Assembly (NCBI RefSeq): GCF_000379445.1
Contig: NZ_KB902252.1
Location: 1-34,129 of the forward strand
DNA: 34,129 nucleotides
Direction of reading: 5' to 3'
Source: Fangia hongkongensis FSC776 = DSM 21703
GTDB lineage: Bacteria > Pseudomonadota > Gammaproteobacteria > Francisellales > Francisellaceae
Shown here: positions 7,323 to 16,601 of the stretch, piece by piece
Position numbering within the stretch: position 1 is the first letter of the stretch
Layout: the number at the start of each line of letters is the position of its first letter
Program-made: the position numbers and the translations under genes
The notes under the pieces: model-generated
Database searches by the model: none
What the model saw: the letters and a program-made list of their open reading frames with translations, nothing else
Told to the model about the DNA's origin: nothing

Positions 7323-9146
7323 ATGAAAAAAGCATTAACAAAAAATAATTATATTGCTTATGGAAAGCTGGGTATCGGGTTAGCAAAGCGAGTTTCATGC
7401 ATAGTAGCGGCATCCATTTTATTTAATGGTGCGTATTCTTCAGAAATCTCACTCTCTGGTAGTAATTTGTGTTATTTATTTCCAGATCCATCAAATGATA
7501 ATGTGATTATCGATGCAACTCCAGATAAAAATGTTTTTCATTTTTATGAAAGGTATCCGACTACTACACATTGCTTTAATCCAGAGAAATTATACCTTAA
7601 GTTATACCCTGATTTAAGGGTTACTTTTGATGTATGGGGAACCCAGCAGTATGGTCAAAGAACGGAGGACTACCATAGTGATGATGTGCAAAATATTCGC
7701 TCAAGCTATGTTGAGCTGACAGGAAAAACTCTTTCAGATGGAGAAACCTCAATTTCCACTATTAAATATCAGGATAGTAGTAATGTGCTTAATAACAATC
7801 CACTGCGTGTAGAATTAATCTTTACAGACTTGCAAGGAAAAAAATTATTTTCAACTATTTATAATATTGATTCTGCTGGCATCTCTGGTGGACAGTATGG
7901 GGCATATACGATTTTAAGCCCGAGTTCATTTAAGAATTATACAAAGAACTTTTACAACAAAATTGTTGATTTTATAGAGAAAGATAAAAACTCGTATGAT
8001 TACACTGCCGGTAAGCTAATAGTCAACATCTATAACCCACAAATGTTCAGCTCAGAAAGCCAATACTATGAAGCACCTGAAAATAAAGTGGCTTATTTTG
8101 TATTTGATGCCGAACTAAATATGGATTTGCAGATGAGCTATAGTCTAGTAGAGCAGGATTCTCGTTTTGGCGCATTGTTAGAATCAAATAGTAATAATGC
8201 TTGGACACTAAGTTTGCCGCAAAGTAAAGCGATGCTGGATAATGGTGTTTTTTTACTTTGTGATTACATTTCTTGCTCTGCTGCAGGGGATGAAATTGAT
8301 ACAACAGGTTCGATCAAACTATCAACTGAGCAGACAAATAATCAAATATACAGCAACCTAACAAGTGCCGTTTCTGTCACTGTAACAACAGATACCTTGC
8401 AAAAAATTGAGGATATATGCTCAAGTGATGGCTTGGCTGCATGTATGGAGCTATATAAACAATTCTTCCATACCTTTAACTACATGGATGCAAAAAATGA
8501 TTATTTAGTGTGGGGTTATCCTGATGGAAAATACCCAGAGCACTTATATTACACATACAGTCAATCTCTGTATAAAGATCAGTTAAATAATCAGGTTTTA
8601 TCCTATATAGATGTTCGCTCACCTTATTTAAAAAATATTGAAATGGCAATTTTCCCACGATTTAGTCAAAATAAACAGACTCAGGAAGATCTTGATGGTA
8701 ATTTCTTCACCCCTCCTGAAACGGTCAATACGGTTTTAGTTTCAGCGCCTCAAGCGATCCAGAACACACCCTTGAGCTTTGACTATTTAGATTACGACTT
8801 AACCCAATTTTTAAGCTACCACAATACACCTATTGGTATGTCAGGCGACACATTAACATTAGATTTTTCGCCAACCAATTCTATTCAAAGTTATTCAATA
8901 GAAAAGGTGTTATATCTGAATGTATTTTACTCTGAATATGGCAATGTAATTGGGGTTGATCAACTGGAACTAAGTTCAGAAGATAACTCTGTATTAACTA
9001 TATATACCTATGGTTTGAGAAGGGATACCAGTGTTGAGGGGGATATTGACATTTCTGGTGCTTTAGAAGATGAAAATGGAAATGTGCATACCTTTTATTA
9101 TCACCGATTAAACCCTGAATTGAATGATTATCGAATCAATATGTAA
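7323..9146 (+). CDS. Large exported protein of unknown family, second of a related pair
   Basis: The 607-residue protein starts at an ATG directly after a strong AAGGAGGGAGG and only ten bases past the previous stop, so the two are co-transcribed. The leader is long: about 22 polar residues, then a hydrophobic core (RVSCIVAASILFNGAYSSEI) with likely cleavage near AYS-SE. The mature part is acidic, Tyr/Asn/Ser-rich and apparently all-beta. It shares several blocks with the preceding protein in the same order, best seen in SYSLVEQDSRFGALLE near residue 275 and in the C-terminal DISGALEDENGNVHTFYYH. Overall identity looks low, so the duplication is old. No known domain is recognised, and function is unknown beyond its place at the head of the RHS cluster. 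Confidence 0.75.
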   Translation: MKKALTKNNYIAYGKLGIGLAKRVSCIVAASILFNGAYSSEISLSGSNLCYLFPDPSNDNVIIDATPDKNVFHFYERYPTTTHCFNPEKLYLKLYPDLRVTFDVWGTQQYGQRTEDYHSDDVQNIRSSYVELTGKTLSDGETSISTIKYQDSSNVLNNNPLRVELIFTDLQGKKLFSTIYNIDSAGISGGQYGAYTILSPSSFKNYTKNFYNKIVDFIEKDKNSYDYTAGKLIVNIYNPQMFSSESQYYEAPENKVAYFVFDAELNMDLQMSYSLVEQDSRFGALLESNSNNAWTLSLPQSKAMLDNGVFLLCDYISCSAAGDEIDTTGSIKLSTEQTNNQIYSNLTSAVSVTVTTDTLQKIEDICSSDGLAACMELYKQFFHTFNYMDAKNDYLVWGYPDGKYPEHLYYTYSQSLYKDQLNNQVLSYIDVRSPYLKNIEMAIFPRFSQNKQTQEDLDGNFFTPPETVNTVLVSAPQAIQNTPLSFDYLDYDLTQFLSYHNTPIGMSGDTLTLDFSPTNSIQSYSIEKVLYLNVFYSEYGNVIGVDQLELSSEDNSVLTIYTYGLRRDTSVEGDIDISGALEDENGNVHTFYYHRLNPELNDYRINM

Positions 9147-9178
9147 AAAGAAAAAATTTAAGAGAAGGAGAAAGAAAG

Positions 9179-12100
9179 ATGTTGAACTCAAAAACGATGA
9201 TGAAACCTTTGGTGTTATCGATGATGTTGGCTTGCAGTGCTCAATCGCTGTATGCATCTAATTATTATTCAAATGCCTATAATACACGCTCGAGCGAGCA
9301 AAGCTATGTTGATGAAAAAACGGGGGCTTATCAGTTTCAACTACCTGTTGGCTATATGACAACAAATAAAGGGCTTAGAGATGGCTTTCAGCTGAATTTA
9401 ATCTATGTACAAAACTCATCAGCTGATATGTTTGGCTTGGGTGCGGGTTGGCAGCTGAATATAACGCATTATGATGAAACGACTAACATGTTGTATTTGT
9501 CATCTGGCGCGGCATATTTTTTAAACTCTGACGATACCCTGCAGTATTATAAATTAAAAGATTTAAAAGTTGAGCGTGATGAAAATCGTAATATTATTCT
9601 AGTATATGCTAGTGGTGCTAAAGAGTATTTAGATAAAGATGGATGGTTGTATAAATTACAAGATATTTACGGTGATGAGATCACATATCACTATAACAAA
9701 TCGGGTAATCAGGCATTATATGATGAGATTAGTGACACAGATGGGCATAAACTTACAATTAACTATCAAAATGCCAGTGTTAGTATTTCCTCTCAAAGTG
9801 ATGGCAGCGCTAAAGAGGCAGTTTATACGCTAAATTTAGGTGCGAATGGTATTAATAAAGTTTATCTTCCTGAAGAGAGTAATCCAATTGCTATTGCCTA
9901 CGAAGAGAAAGATGGCGTAAGTTTAATTCAAAATATTAGCTATCCACAAGGAAAAACAGAAGCACTAAGCTATCAAAAAGTTACTGTAGATAGCGCATAT
10001 GTTTATGGGGTTGATACATGGACGGTTTCTACTCAAGATAATTCAAAGCCAGTTGTCTATCAATACGATCTTGATGCCCAAGATGGTCATAACTTTTTTG
10101 GTAGTGGTTTATCAATAAATGTTGTTAGTAATAAAGATCCGCTGTTAGAGACACAGCAAGACTATAAATATACGGTAAAACTTACCACACCTGATACAGT
10201 TGTTACAGATACCTATAACAAGTTTCACTTGCTTGTTAAATCAGAGGTTGAGGATAAATTGACAGGTAGACTCGCATCGATCACGGAGTACTGTTATCCA
10301 CTTGCAGCAAATGGAGGCAATATTTGTGGTTTAGAAAAGATGAATATGAATTTTGCTGATGTCGTAGCCTATTATGATCAACCAACCAAAATTACCACTT
10401 ATTCCTATAGTTTGTTCAAAGATAGCAGCCAAACGCCACTGATACAAACACAAACCATGAACTATGATGATGAGGCAAATTTGACCTATCAGCAAGATAT
10501 AACAGGAATGACGACTCATAATTTATATCAAACAGATTCCAGAGGGTTTAAGACCTTATTAACTGACTCAACCATCACAGGCACAGATGGTAATACTAGT
10601 ATTGCAACAACAAACACCTATGAAGAGGCTACGGCTAAAGATAATCAAAAGGTTGATCTTTTAGCTACATCTATGCAACGCTTTACTGATGCAAGTGGCA
10701 ATGAGGGTGTGCCTGATAGATTTATGGACTACAGTTATTATGATGATGCTGTGACATTCCCATACGCATTTGCTCAAATAAGTAAAAGTGCACTTGTTGG
10801 CGCTAATGGAAAACAATATGACATTACATATGATTATCAGGTTGATCAACCGCTCACTATTAAAACCGAAAGTGGCGTTTCTTATACTTTTGATACCTAT
10901 ATAACTACTGCGACACAGTCTGGAACAGGACTTAAAAAAACAGACTATTATAGCAAATACACAGGTAATTTAGTGTTATCAGAATCACAAGGAGTGAAAA
11001 CGGCATATTTATATGATAATCAAAATAGAGTGATTACGAAGATAGATAACTACGATTCATCTAACCCGCTAGAAACGCATTACACCTATAATACCTTGAA
11101 TGGTACTCAAGAGATGATAACCGAGTATCCTACTGGCGCTAAAGAGAAAGTGCTGAGCGATGGTGCTGGCCGTGAAATAGAAAGCTATATTACAAGTAGT
11201 GTTACAAATACTTTAGTGAAGCTAAGTGCAACTGAGTATGGTGATAATGGGCAAGCATCACAAAAGACAGTTTATTTACCTGAAGGAGAGCTTAAAACCT
11301 ATTATCAATATCTGGATGATGGTAGAACAATGATAGCTACATCAACAAATGGAATTACAAATGTCTCCGCCTATGATCCTGTATATAACACAAGTATTAG
11401 TTTTTCTTTGTATGCAATTGCCTCTATGCAAAGTAGTTTAACCAATCCATTTTGTAGAATAGGAGATCAAGGTTACTCATGTCATATTGACAGTATACAG
11501 GTTCAGAAATTTGATGATGCAAATAGAGTTATTGCAGAGTATACATTGCCCTTTGTGAGCAAAAACTTTAATGATGCAATTCTAAAGCCTGCAAATGATA
11601 CAATGGCGCTTGATGAGAGTGATATGTTTTTATCATGGTATGGCGCAGATTTAAGTGGTAGTGTTGATGAAATTAAAGGCGCTCTACTTTTTAACCCAGA
11701 GCTTCCATTGGCGCTTATTTTTGAGTTTGTAAATAAAGCTATTAGTGGAACTTGTGTGAATGCAACTGGCGGTACTTGCTACTATACAAACACTCAATAC
11801 GGCTATGATGCACTTAATAGACAAAATACCGTCACTGACACAGACGGTAATAAGACACAAGTTAACTATGATCAGTTTAATCAAGAAATTGAAACAGTGC
11901 TTCCCAATGGAAACATCATTAAAAAAGACTTTGGCTTATTGAATAATGTTGAAACTATTGCGCTATCAACGCCAAGTAAAACATATCACCTTGGTACACT
12001 TGAATATGATGATGGAGGCAGAGTCTCTAAGCAGTTAGATCCATTAGGTATTGCACTTTACAGTTATAGCTACAATAATAATGGTTTACAAGATAGTGTC

Positions 12101-12187
12101 ACTACAGCGCGTGGTGATACGATCAGCTATAGTTATAATGACCTTAATTTACCGACAGATGTTACTGTTGATGAGCCAAGCGCTTGA
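9179..12187 (+). CDS. Exported N-terminal RHS/YD-repeat protein without core or toxin tail
   Basis: The 1002-residue protein starts eight bases after AAGGAG and has a Sec signal peptide (KPLVLSMMLACSAQSLYA-S). Its first mature block, VDEKTGAYQFQLPVGYMTTN then LNLIYVQ and MFGLGAGWQLNITHYDE (about residues 40-102), is the opening typical of RHS shell proteins. YD-type repeats follow: DEITYHYNKSGN, TAYLYDNQNRVITKID, TQYGYDALNRQNTVTDTDGN, TQVNYDQFNQEIETVLPNGN, ALYSYSYNNNGLQDSV. It stops after ISYSYNDLNLPTDVTVDEPS with no RHS-core signature and no variable tail. The next gene starts a fresh signal peptide and resumes YD repeats. In known RHS and Tc proteins the YD repeats build a hollow shell around a toxin, so this looks like the N-terminal half of a split shell. 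Whether it pairs with the C-terminal halves is inference. Confidence 0.85.
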   Translation: MLNSKTMMKPLVLSMMLACSAQSLYASNYYSNAYNTRSSEQSYVDEKTGAYQFQLPVGYMTTNKGLRDGFQLNLIYVQNSSADMFGLGAGWQLNITHYDETTNMLYLSSGAAYFLNSDDTLQYYKLKDLKVERDENRNIILVYASGAKEYLDKDGWLYKLQDIYGDEITYHYNKSGNQALYDEISDTDGHKLTINYQNASVSISSQSDGSAKEAVYTLNLGANGINKVYLPEESNPIAIAYEEKDGVSLIQNISYPQGKTEALSYQKVTVDSAYVYGVDTWTVSTQDNSKPVVYQYDLDAQDGHNFFGSGLSINVVSNKDPLLETQQDYKYTVKLTTPDTVVTDTYNKFHLLVKSEVEDKLTGRLASITEYCYPLAANGGNICGLEKMNMNFADVVAYYDQPTKITTYSYSLFKDSSQTPLIQTQTMNYDDEANLTYQQDITGMTTHNLYQTDSRGFKTLLTDSTITGTDGNTSIATTNTYEEATAKDNQKVDLLATSMQRFTDASGNEGVPDRFMDYSYYDDAVTFPYAFAQISKSALVGANGKQYDITYDYQVDQPLTIKTESGVSYTFDTYITTATQSGTGLKKTDYYSKYTGNLVLSESQGVKTAYLYDNQNRVITKIDNYDSSNPLETHYTYNTLNGTQEMITEYPTGAKEKVLSDGAGREIESYITSSVTNTLVKLSATEYGDNGQASQKTVYLPEGELKTYYQYLDDGRTMIATSTNGITNVSAYDPVYNTSISFSLYAIASMQSSLTNPFCRIGDQGYSCHIDSIQVQKFDDANRVIAEYTLPFVSKNFNDAILKPANDTMALDESDMFLSWYGADLSGSVDEIKGALLFNPELPLALIFEFVNKAISGTCVNATGGTCYYTNTQYGYDALNRQNTVTDTDGNKTQVNYDQFNQEIETVLPNGNIIKKDFGLLNNVETIALSTPSKTYHLGTLEYDDGGRVSKQLDPLGIALYSYSYNNNGLQDSVTTARGDTISYSYNDLNLPTDVTVDEPSA

Positions 12188-12321
12188 CGCTATATCCTTT
12201 GATATTATCTCAGAAAAAAGTAGAAACAATCTAGAGGCTTATAGTGCCCATTCTAATAAAAAGTAGAAGCCATTTTTTTGAGGTAAATCATTCAACTACT
12301 TTGTGAATTAAGGTGAAGAAT

Positions 12322-14409
12322 ATGAATGTTAAAAAAACGCTGTCGCTTATCACATCAGCTTGTTTGTGTGTGTCTAGCTTGTATGCTGGTGTGTATGATG
12401 CACACTATCAATATGATGATGTCAATAGATTAAATAATCATGCGAATGAAACGCAAAGTGCAGTTTATAGCTATACACTGCAAGGGAAGACAGCTACAGC
12501 TGAGTTTACAATTGACGGTAAAAATTACCCTATTACATATCAGTACGATGCTTTACAGCGCTTAACAGGATTGGTTGATGCTGAGGGTAATACTGCCGCG
12601 TTTTACTATGACTTACAAGGAAGGCTCTATAAAGCCAATTATAATGGGATTACGATTGTTGAAAACCATTATAATACAAAGGGGCAGTTGACTTCTCGGG
12701 ACTACCCTCAATCGAGTCTTCAGGAAAAATATGGTTATGATGCACTGGGTCGTGTAAACGCCCAAAGCGTGTATTCATCAACTGAAAATAAGATGATTAT
12801 GAGGTTGGCATATCAATACAATAAACTAAATAGTATCGTCAAAATCATCCGTAAAAGTGATGTGAGCCTCACCTCGCAACTAGAAGAGTTATACGCTTAT
12901 GATGATATGAATCGTCTAATCAATTATACATGTAGTGGTGCGGGGTGCCCACAGGTTTTTGACGGTGTTATTTCAGGACAAAGTTATGAGTATAATGATA
13001 TGGGGAGCATTAAAACCCTTACCACTTCATATCAAAGCTCTATTGCACCGACGACAGTCAGTTATCAGTATGATGTGAATTATCCAGATAGACTCAAGCG
13101 TTATACTGATAATTTGGGTATTCATACACTTCTCTATGATGCATCTGGCAATATGATAACTGATCAAGCCGGTAATACATTAAGTTATACACCACTTGGC
13201 CAATTAAAAACCTTAACAAATGAGAACGCTCAAAGCACTCAGTATTTATATAATGCTTTGGGTGAGTTAAGTGTTGTTAATACAGGTTCAGAAAAACAAA
13301 AATTAATTTATAGTGACTTAGGCCTACTCCACTCAGATAAGGACGGTGAGCTCAGCTCTTATATTTATGATGGATATTCTCAAATTGCAAATAAAACAAG
13401 TGATGGAGATATTCGTTATAGCTTTGATGACATAATGGCAAATATACTGTCAGTTGTGTCAGAAGACAGTAGGCTTTTGGCAATGTTTTCCTATACACCA
13501 TATGGTGAAAAAACGCTACTTTCAGGTGATGAAACAGCAAATGCAAATATAGGTTTTCATGGTGAGTTTACTGATGAGAGTAGCTCTTTACAACCATTAG
13601 GCAGAGGAACCAGAATATATAACCCCAAACTCGGTGCCTTTCAAAGACCTGATACGCTTTCACCATTTTTGGAAGGCGGAATTAATGGCTATGCTTTTGC
13701 AAATGGGAACCCTGTAATGTTTGCTGATCCTTCTGGGCACGTTGCCATCAGCGATATGACAGAAAATGGCAATACACGAGAATATATTAAAAAGACTAGA
13801 GAACAAGAAAAAATTATGGCCACAAGTGGTATTGCTCAAACTTCTACTATGGTCGCTATGTCAGTTCTATTTGGAGCAACAACTTTGGCAAGTGCTGGAG
13901 TTGGGTTGGTAACAGGTTTGGTAGCAAGTGCTGGAATTGCAGGAAGTGCAGTACTTGGTGGCGTATTAATTGCAGATGATGTCAAGGCGTTTAAAGGTGA
14001 TGCACGGTCTTTAAGCAATGATCAATACAACAGTATGAGTATTTTATTAAATTTTGTATCAACCTTACCAGATATGGCAGCTAATATTGGGCTTACGCTT
14101 GCAGGAAAAAAGGGAGCGAAGGAGCTGACGGAGAGGGCTACTTCTAAAATGGCGGATAATGCTATGGATGCAAAAGGGATGACTTCTCTTACTTCTGGCG
14201 TTGGTCACTCATTTCACATTGCTGATTCTCGAGTCCCAGTTTCAAAAGCAAGTATTATAAAGACAGAGCTAATAACTAAGACAAAATCAGGCATAAATGG
14301 TATTAAAGGAGCACCTAAAAGTTTCTCGAATGCTGTAGCAAGTAGAGCATCGTCTGTTCGAACAAGTTTTGAAAGTTTTTTGAAAGAGTATAGTACGCTT
14401 CTAGATTAA
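12322..14409 (+). CDS. Exported RHS C-terminal protein 1, with a hydrophobic variable tail
   Basis: The ATG at 12322 is preferred to the GTG at 12313 because AAGGTGA (12310-12316) is placed for it. The 695-residue product has a signal peptide (KKTLSLITSACLCVSSLYA-G), then YD repeats (YQYDDVNRLNNHANE, ITYQYDALQRLTGLVDAEGN, EKYGYDALGRVNAQ). The RHS-core block is RGTRIYNPKLGAFQRPDTLS, then GGINGYAFANGNPVMFADPSGH, with Asp469 in DPSGH. Sequence after about residue 473 is unlike the other two C-terminal proteins: a charged stretch, a long Ala/Gly-rich hydrophobic region at about 509-551 (VAMSVLFGATTLASAGVGLV and onward), then a basic, Ser-rich end. Such a tail could insert into membranes or aid translocation, but no known toxin fold is recognised. 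It is more diverged from the next two copies than they are from each other. Confidence 0.85.
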   Translation: MNVKKTLSLITSACLCVSSLYAGVYDAHYQYDDVNRLNNHANETQSAVYSYTLQGKTATAEFTIDGKNYPITYQYDALQRLTGLVDAEGNTAAFYYDLQGRLYKANYNGITIVENHYNTKGQLTSRDYPQSSLQEKYGYDALGRVNAQSVYSSTENKMIMRLAYQYNKLNSIVKIIRKSDVSLTSQLEELYAYDDMNRLINYTCSGAGCPQVFDGVISGQSYEYNDMGSIKTLTTSYQSSIAPTTVSYQYDVNYPDRLKRYTDNLGIHTLLYDASGNMITDQAGNTLSYTPLGQLKTLTNENAQSTQYLYNALGELSVVNTGSEKQKLIYSDLGLLHSDKDGELSSYIYDGYSQIANKTSDGDIRYSFDDIMANILSVVSEDSRLLAMFSYTPYGEKTLLSGDETANANIGFHGEFTDESSSLQPLGRGTRIYNPKLGAFQRPDTLSPFLEGGINGYAFANGNPVMFADPSGHVAISDMTENGNTREYIKKTREQEKIMATSGIAQTSTMVAMSVLFGATTLASAGVGLVTGLVASAGIAGSAVLGGVLIADDVKAFKGDARSLSNDQYNSMSILLNFVSTLPDMAANIGLTLAGKKGAKELTERATSKMADNAMDAKGMTSLTSGVGHSFHIADSRVPVSKASIIKTELITKTKSGINGIKGAPKSFSNAVASRASSVRTSFESFLKEYSTLLD

Positions 14410-14462
14410 CTGTTTTAGAAGTAAATATACGGCTTTATATTAATAATTTTTTGGGGAGAGTA

Positions 14463-16550
14463 ATGAATATTACAAAAAAGTTAAGTGTTTTATTGTTAAG
14501 TAGTTGTTTGTTCAATGTGGCACTGGCAACAGAAAGTATTAACTATAGTTACAGTGAATATAATCAATTAAAAGCGGTCGATAATGGGATATCGAAGCTT
14601 GAGTATGGCTATTTGTCGACAGGGCAGGTGTCAGAGTCAAATACGATTTTTTATTTAACCAGCACACAAAGTGGCTTTAATTATGTATATGATGATATCA
14701 ATCGTTTGGTATTGATTGAGGGTTCTGACGGCAATCAAAGTCATTTTATTTATGATGCGTTAGGTCATTTGGTATTAGTACAGTATCAAAGCGCCCAAAA
14801 TGCTTCATTACAAGATGTAGTATCGCTTAAGTATAACCAAAAAAGTCAGTTAACTGAGCGACTTTCTTATTTATCGAATACAACAGAGATATTTTTGTAT
14901 GATGGAATGGGGCGTTTGTCAGGACAATTGGTATATCAGGGTGTAGATGGACAGAGAAATGTGCTTTTGTCATCTTTGAGTTATCACTATGATGCTTTAG
15001 GCCATATTGTTAAGAAAGTTCGAGTGAATGATAAAGGCGACAGTGCAACTGAAAGCTATGTTTATGATCAGATGAACCAGTTAAGTGAATATAGCTGTTC
15101 GGGGGAACTTTGCTCTGAAGATGATAAAGGGAATAGCTTAGTATCAGAGAGCTATCACTATAACGATATGGGGAGCTTATTATCTGTAGAAAGTCATTAT
15201 GCCAATGGGGGCTATAGCGAGATGGTCTATCAATATAATAATGATTATCCTGATCGTTTGGTGAGCTACAGTAAAGATAATACAACATACACTTTTAGCT
15301 ATGATCAGATGGGTAATATGGTGATAGATGATCAAGGGAGCGAGATTCATTACAATGGCTTTGGCCGTATTGATCAGGTGATTCAAGGTGCTGAGATAAG
15401 TGATTATTATTACAATGGATTGAATGAACTTGTAAGTGTGAAAAATAACAACCACTATGAGCAGTATCTCTATAGCCAACTGGGATTAATGGGGGTTGAT
15501 TCAATTGATAGCACAAATAATGAGATAACGAGTACACAACGTTATCTTTATGCCGGTAGTGGTAAGGTTGGGGTGTTTAATCAATCAAAGGATAATCAAG
15601 CAAGTTATCAGGGCTATATAAAAGACTATGCTGGTAGCATACTGGCTTTAGTTGAAAGAACAGATGAAGCGGTAAGTGATATTGTTCAAAGTTATCGTTA
15701 TACGCCGTATGGGGAGATCACAAAGACACACACTGAGACAAATCAAGCAAATAGATTAGGTTACAATGGAGAGCTCACTGATAACGCAACAAGCTGGCAG
15801 TTATTAGGTAAGGGCACAAGGGCATATAACCCAAGGATCAGGCAATTTACAAGCCAAGATACATGGAGTCCATTTGGGAAAGGAGGGATCAATAGGTATG
15901 CATATCTATCACAAGCGAATCCTGTTATGTATAGTGATCCAAGTGGGCATATGCTTAAAGCATTAAAAGCTAGATTCTCTAACCATAACAGTAATCAAAA
16001 TACCCATGCTCAAAGGCTACAGTTAGAGGAACGTAGCATGTCAAAAAGCCTGTTTCACACTCAGAGCAGGCATAGCGACGTCAATATCGAGGAATATCAA
16101 AGGTATATAGAAAGAAGGGTGAATAGAACTAGAAATGTGGGTGTGAGGGATCCCGTTCAGGTATTCTCAGGTATTACATTTAGAGTGGATCAAAGAGAGC
16201 CAGAGCATATATTTGTACATGGTTTTAATCAAGATTATGAAGCTTATACAGGTGGAGAGTTTTTTGGGGACAGGTATGGTCGCACAAATTCAAGAGGAGT
16301 ATCTACTTCAAGGCAATATACTATAGTTCGTCAGTTTGCTAATCAACGGAATATGAGAGCATGGACTTACGTCTTGGATTTAACAGAAGGGTTTCATGCT
16401 GTTGTTCACAACAACTCTATGGCGGAAATAAACTCAAATGGAATTTCGAGTGATAGAATTATGGGGGTTTTAGCAGGATCGATGTATTTTAAAAATCCAA
16501 ACTATGACGGGACACAGAGACATCCTGATCATGAGGACTTATGGAATTAA
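14463..16550 (+). CDS. Exported RHS C-terminal protein 2, with a pertussis-toxin S1-like ADP-ribosyltransferase tail
   Basis: The ATG at 14463 follows GGGGAG; the upstream TTG would include that site. The 695-residue protein has a signal peptide (KKLSVLLLSSCLFNVALATE), YD repeats (YVYDDINRLVLIEGSDGN, EIFLYDGMGRLSGQLVYQG) and an RHS core (GKGTRAYNPRIRQFTSQDTW, then NPVMYSDPSGH, Asp492). The tail from about 497 aligns with pertussis toxin S1 and cholera-type ADP-ribosyltransferases. It has VFSGITFRVDQREPEHIFVHGFN with Arg574 in the R-x-D position, the GVSTSRQYT motif with Ser614-Thr615-Ser616, a WTYVLDLTEGFHAV strand, and AEINSNGISSDRIMGVLAG with Glu655 where S1 has its catalytic Glu. Such enzymes transfer ADP-ribose from NAD to a host protein; here the target is unknown. 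Most of its core is nearly identical to the following gene. Confidence 0.88.
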   Translation: MNITKKLSVLLLSSCLFNVALATESINYSYSEYNQLKAVDNGISKLEYGYLSTGQVSESNTIFYLTSTQSGFNYVYDDINRLVLIEGSDGNQSHFIYDALGHLVLVQYQSAQNASLQDVVSLKYNQKSQLTERLSYLSNTTEIFLYDGMGRLSGQLVYQGVDGQRNVLLSSLSYHYDALGHIVKKVRVNDKGDSATESYVYDQMNQLSEYSCSGELCSEDDKGNSLVSESYHYNDMGSLLSVESHYANGGYSEMVYQYNNDYPDRLVSYSKDNTTYTFSYDQMGNMVIDDQGSEIHYNGFGRIDQVIQGAEISDYYYNGLNELVSVKNNNHYEQYLYSQLGLMGVDSIDSTNNEITSTQRYLYAGSGKVGVFNQSKDNQASYQGYIKDYAGSILALVERTDEAVSDIVQSYRYTPYGEITKTHTETNQANRLGYNGELTDNATSWQLLGKGTRAYNPRIRQFTSQDTWSPFGKGGINRYAYLSQANPVMYSDPSGHMLKALKARFSNHNSNQNTHAQRLQLEERSMSKSLFHTQSRHSDVNIEEYQRYIERRVNRTRNVGVRDPVQVFSGITFRVDQREPEHIFVHGFNQDYEAYTGGEFFGDRYGRTNSRGVSTSRQYTIVRQFANQRNMRAWTYVLDLTEGFHAVVHNNSMAEINSNGISSDRIMGVLAGSMYFKNPNYDGTQRHPDHEDLWN
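14826..15151 (+). repeat. Copy 1 of a 326-base identical block shared by two RHS genes
   Basis: These 326 bases read the same as 16965-17290 (constant offset 2139) with no difference seen, including third codon positions, while the sequence on the 5' side differs every few bases. The block covers the YD repeats around residues 122-230. A short near-identical stretch continues downstream. This pattern suggests recent recombination or gene conversion between the two genes. Confidence 0.85.
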
Positions 16551-16601
16551 TTGGAAAGCCCTTGTTGTATCCATTGCAATTTAAATTTAATGGGAGAGAG
16601 C

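Noticed and set aside
12171-12266. Frame MSQALDAISFDIISEKSRNN and on, in the next phase across the end of the N-terminal RHS gene, as a possible frameshifted extension
   Set aside because: It has no YD-repeat character, no slippery sequence and no ribosome binding site. The RHS protein already ends cleanly at 12187.
15010-15537. Several minus-strand frames of 80-99 residues inside the RHS genes, also in the second copy near 17149-17624
   Set aside because: They are complements of Tyr/Asp-rich YD-repeat codons, giving artificial Ile, His and Tyr runs, and they lack start signals.
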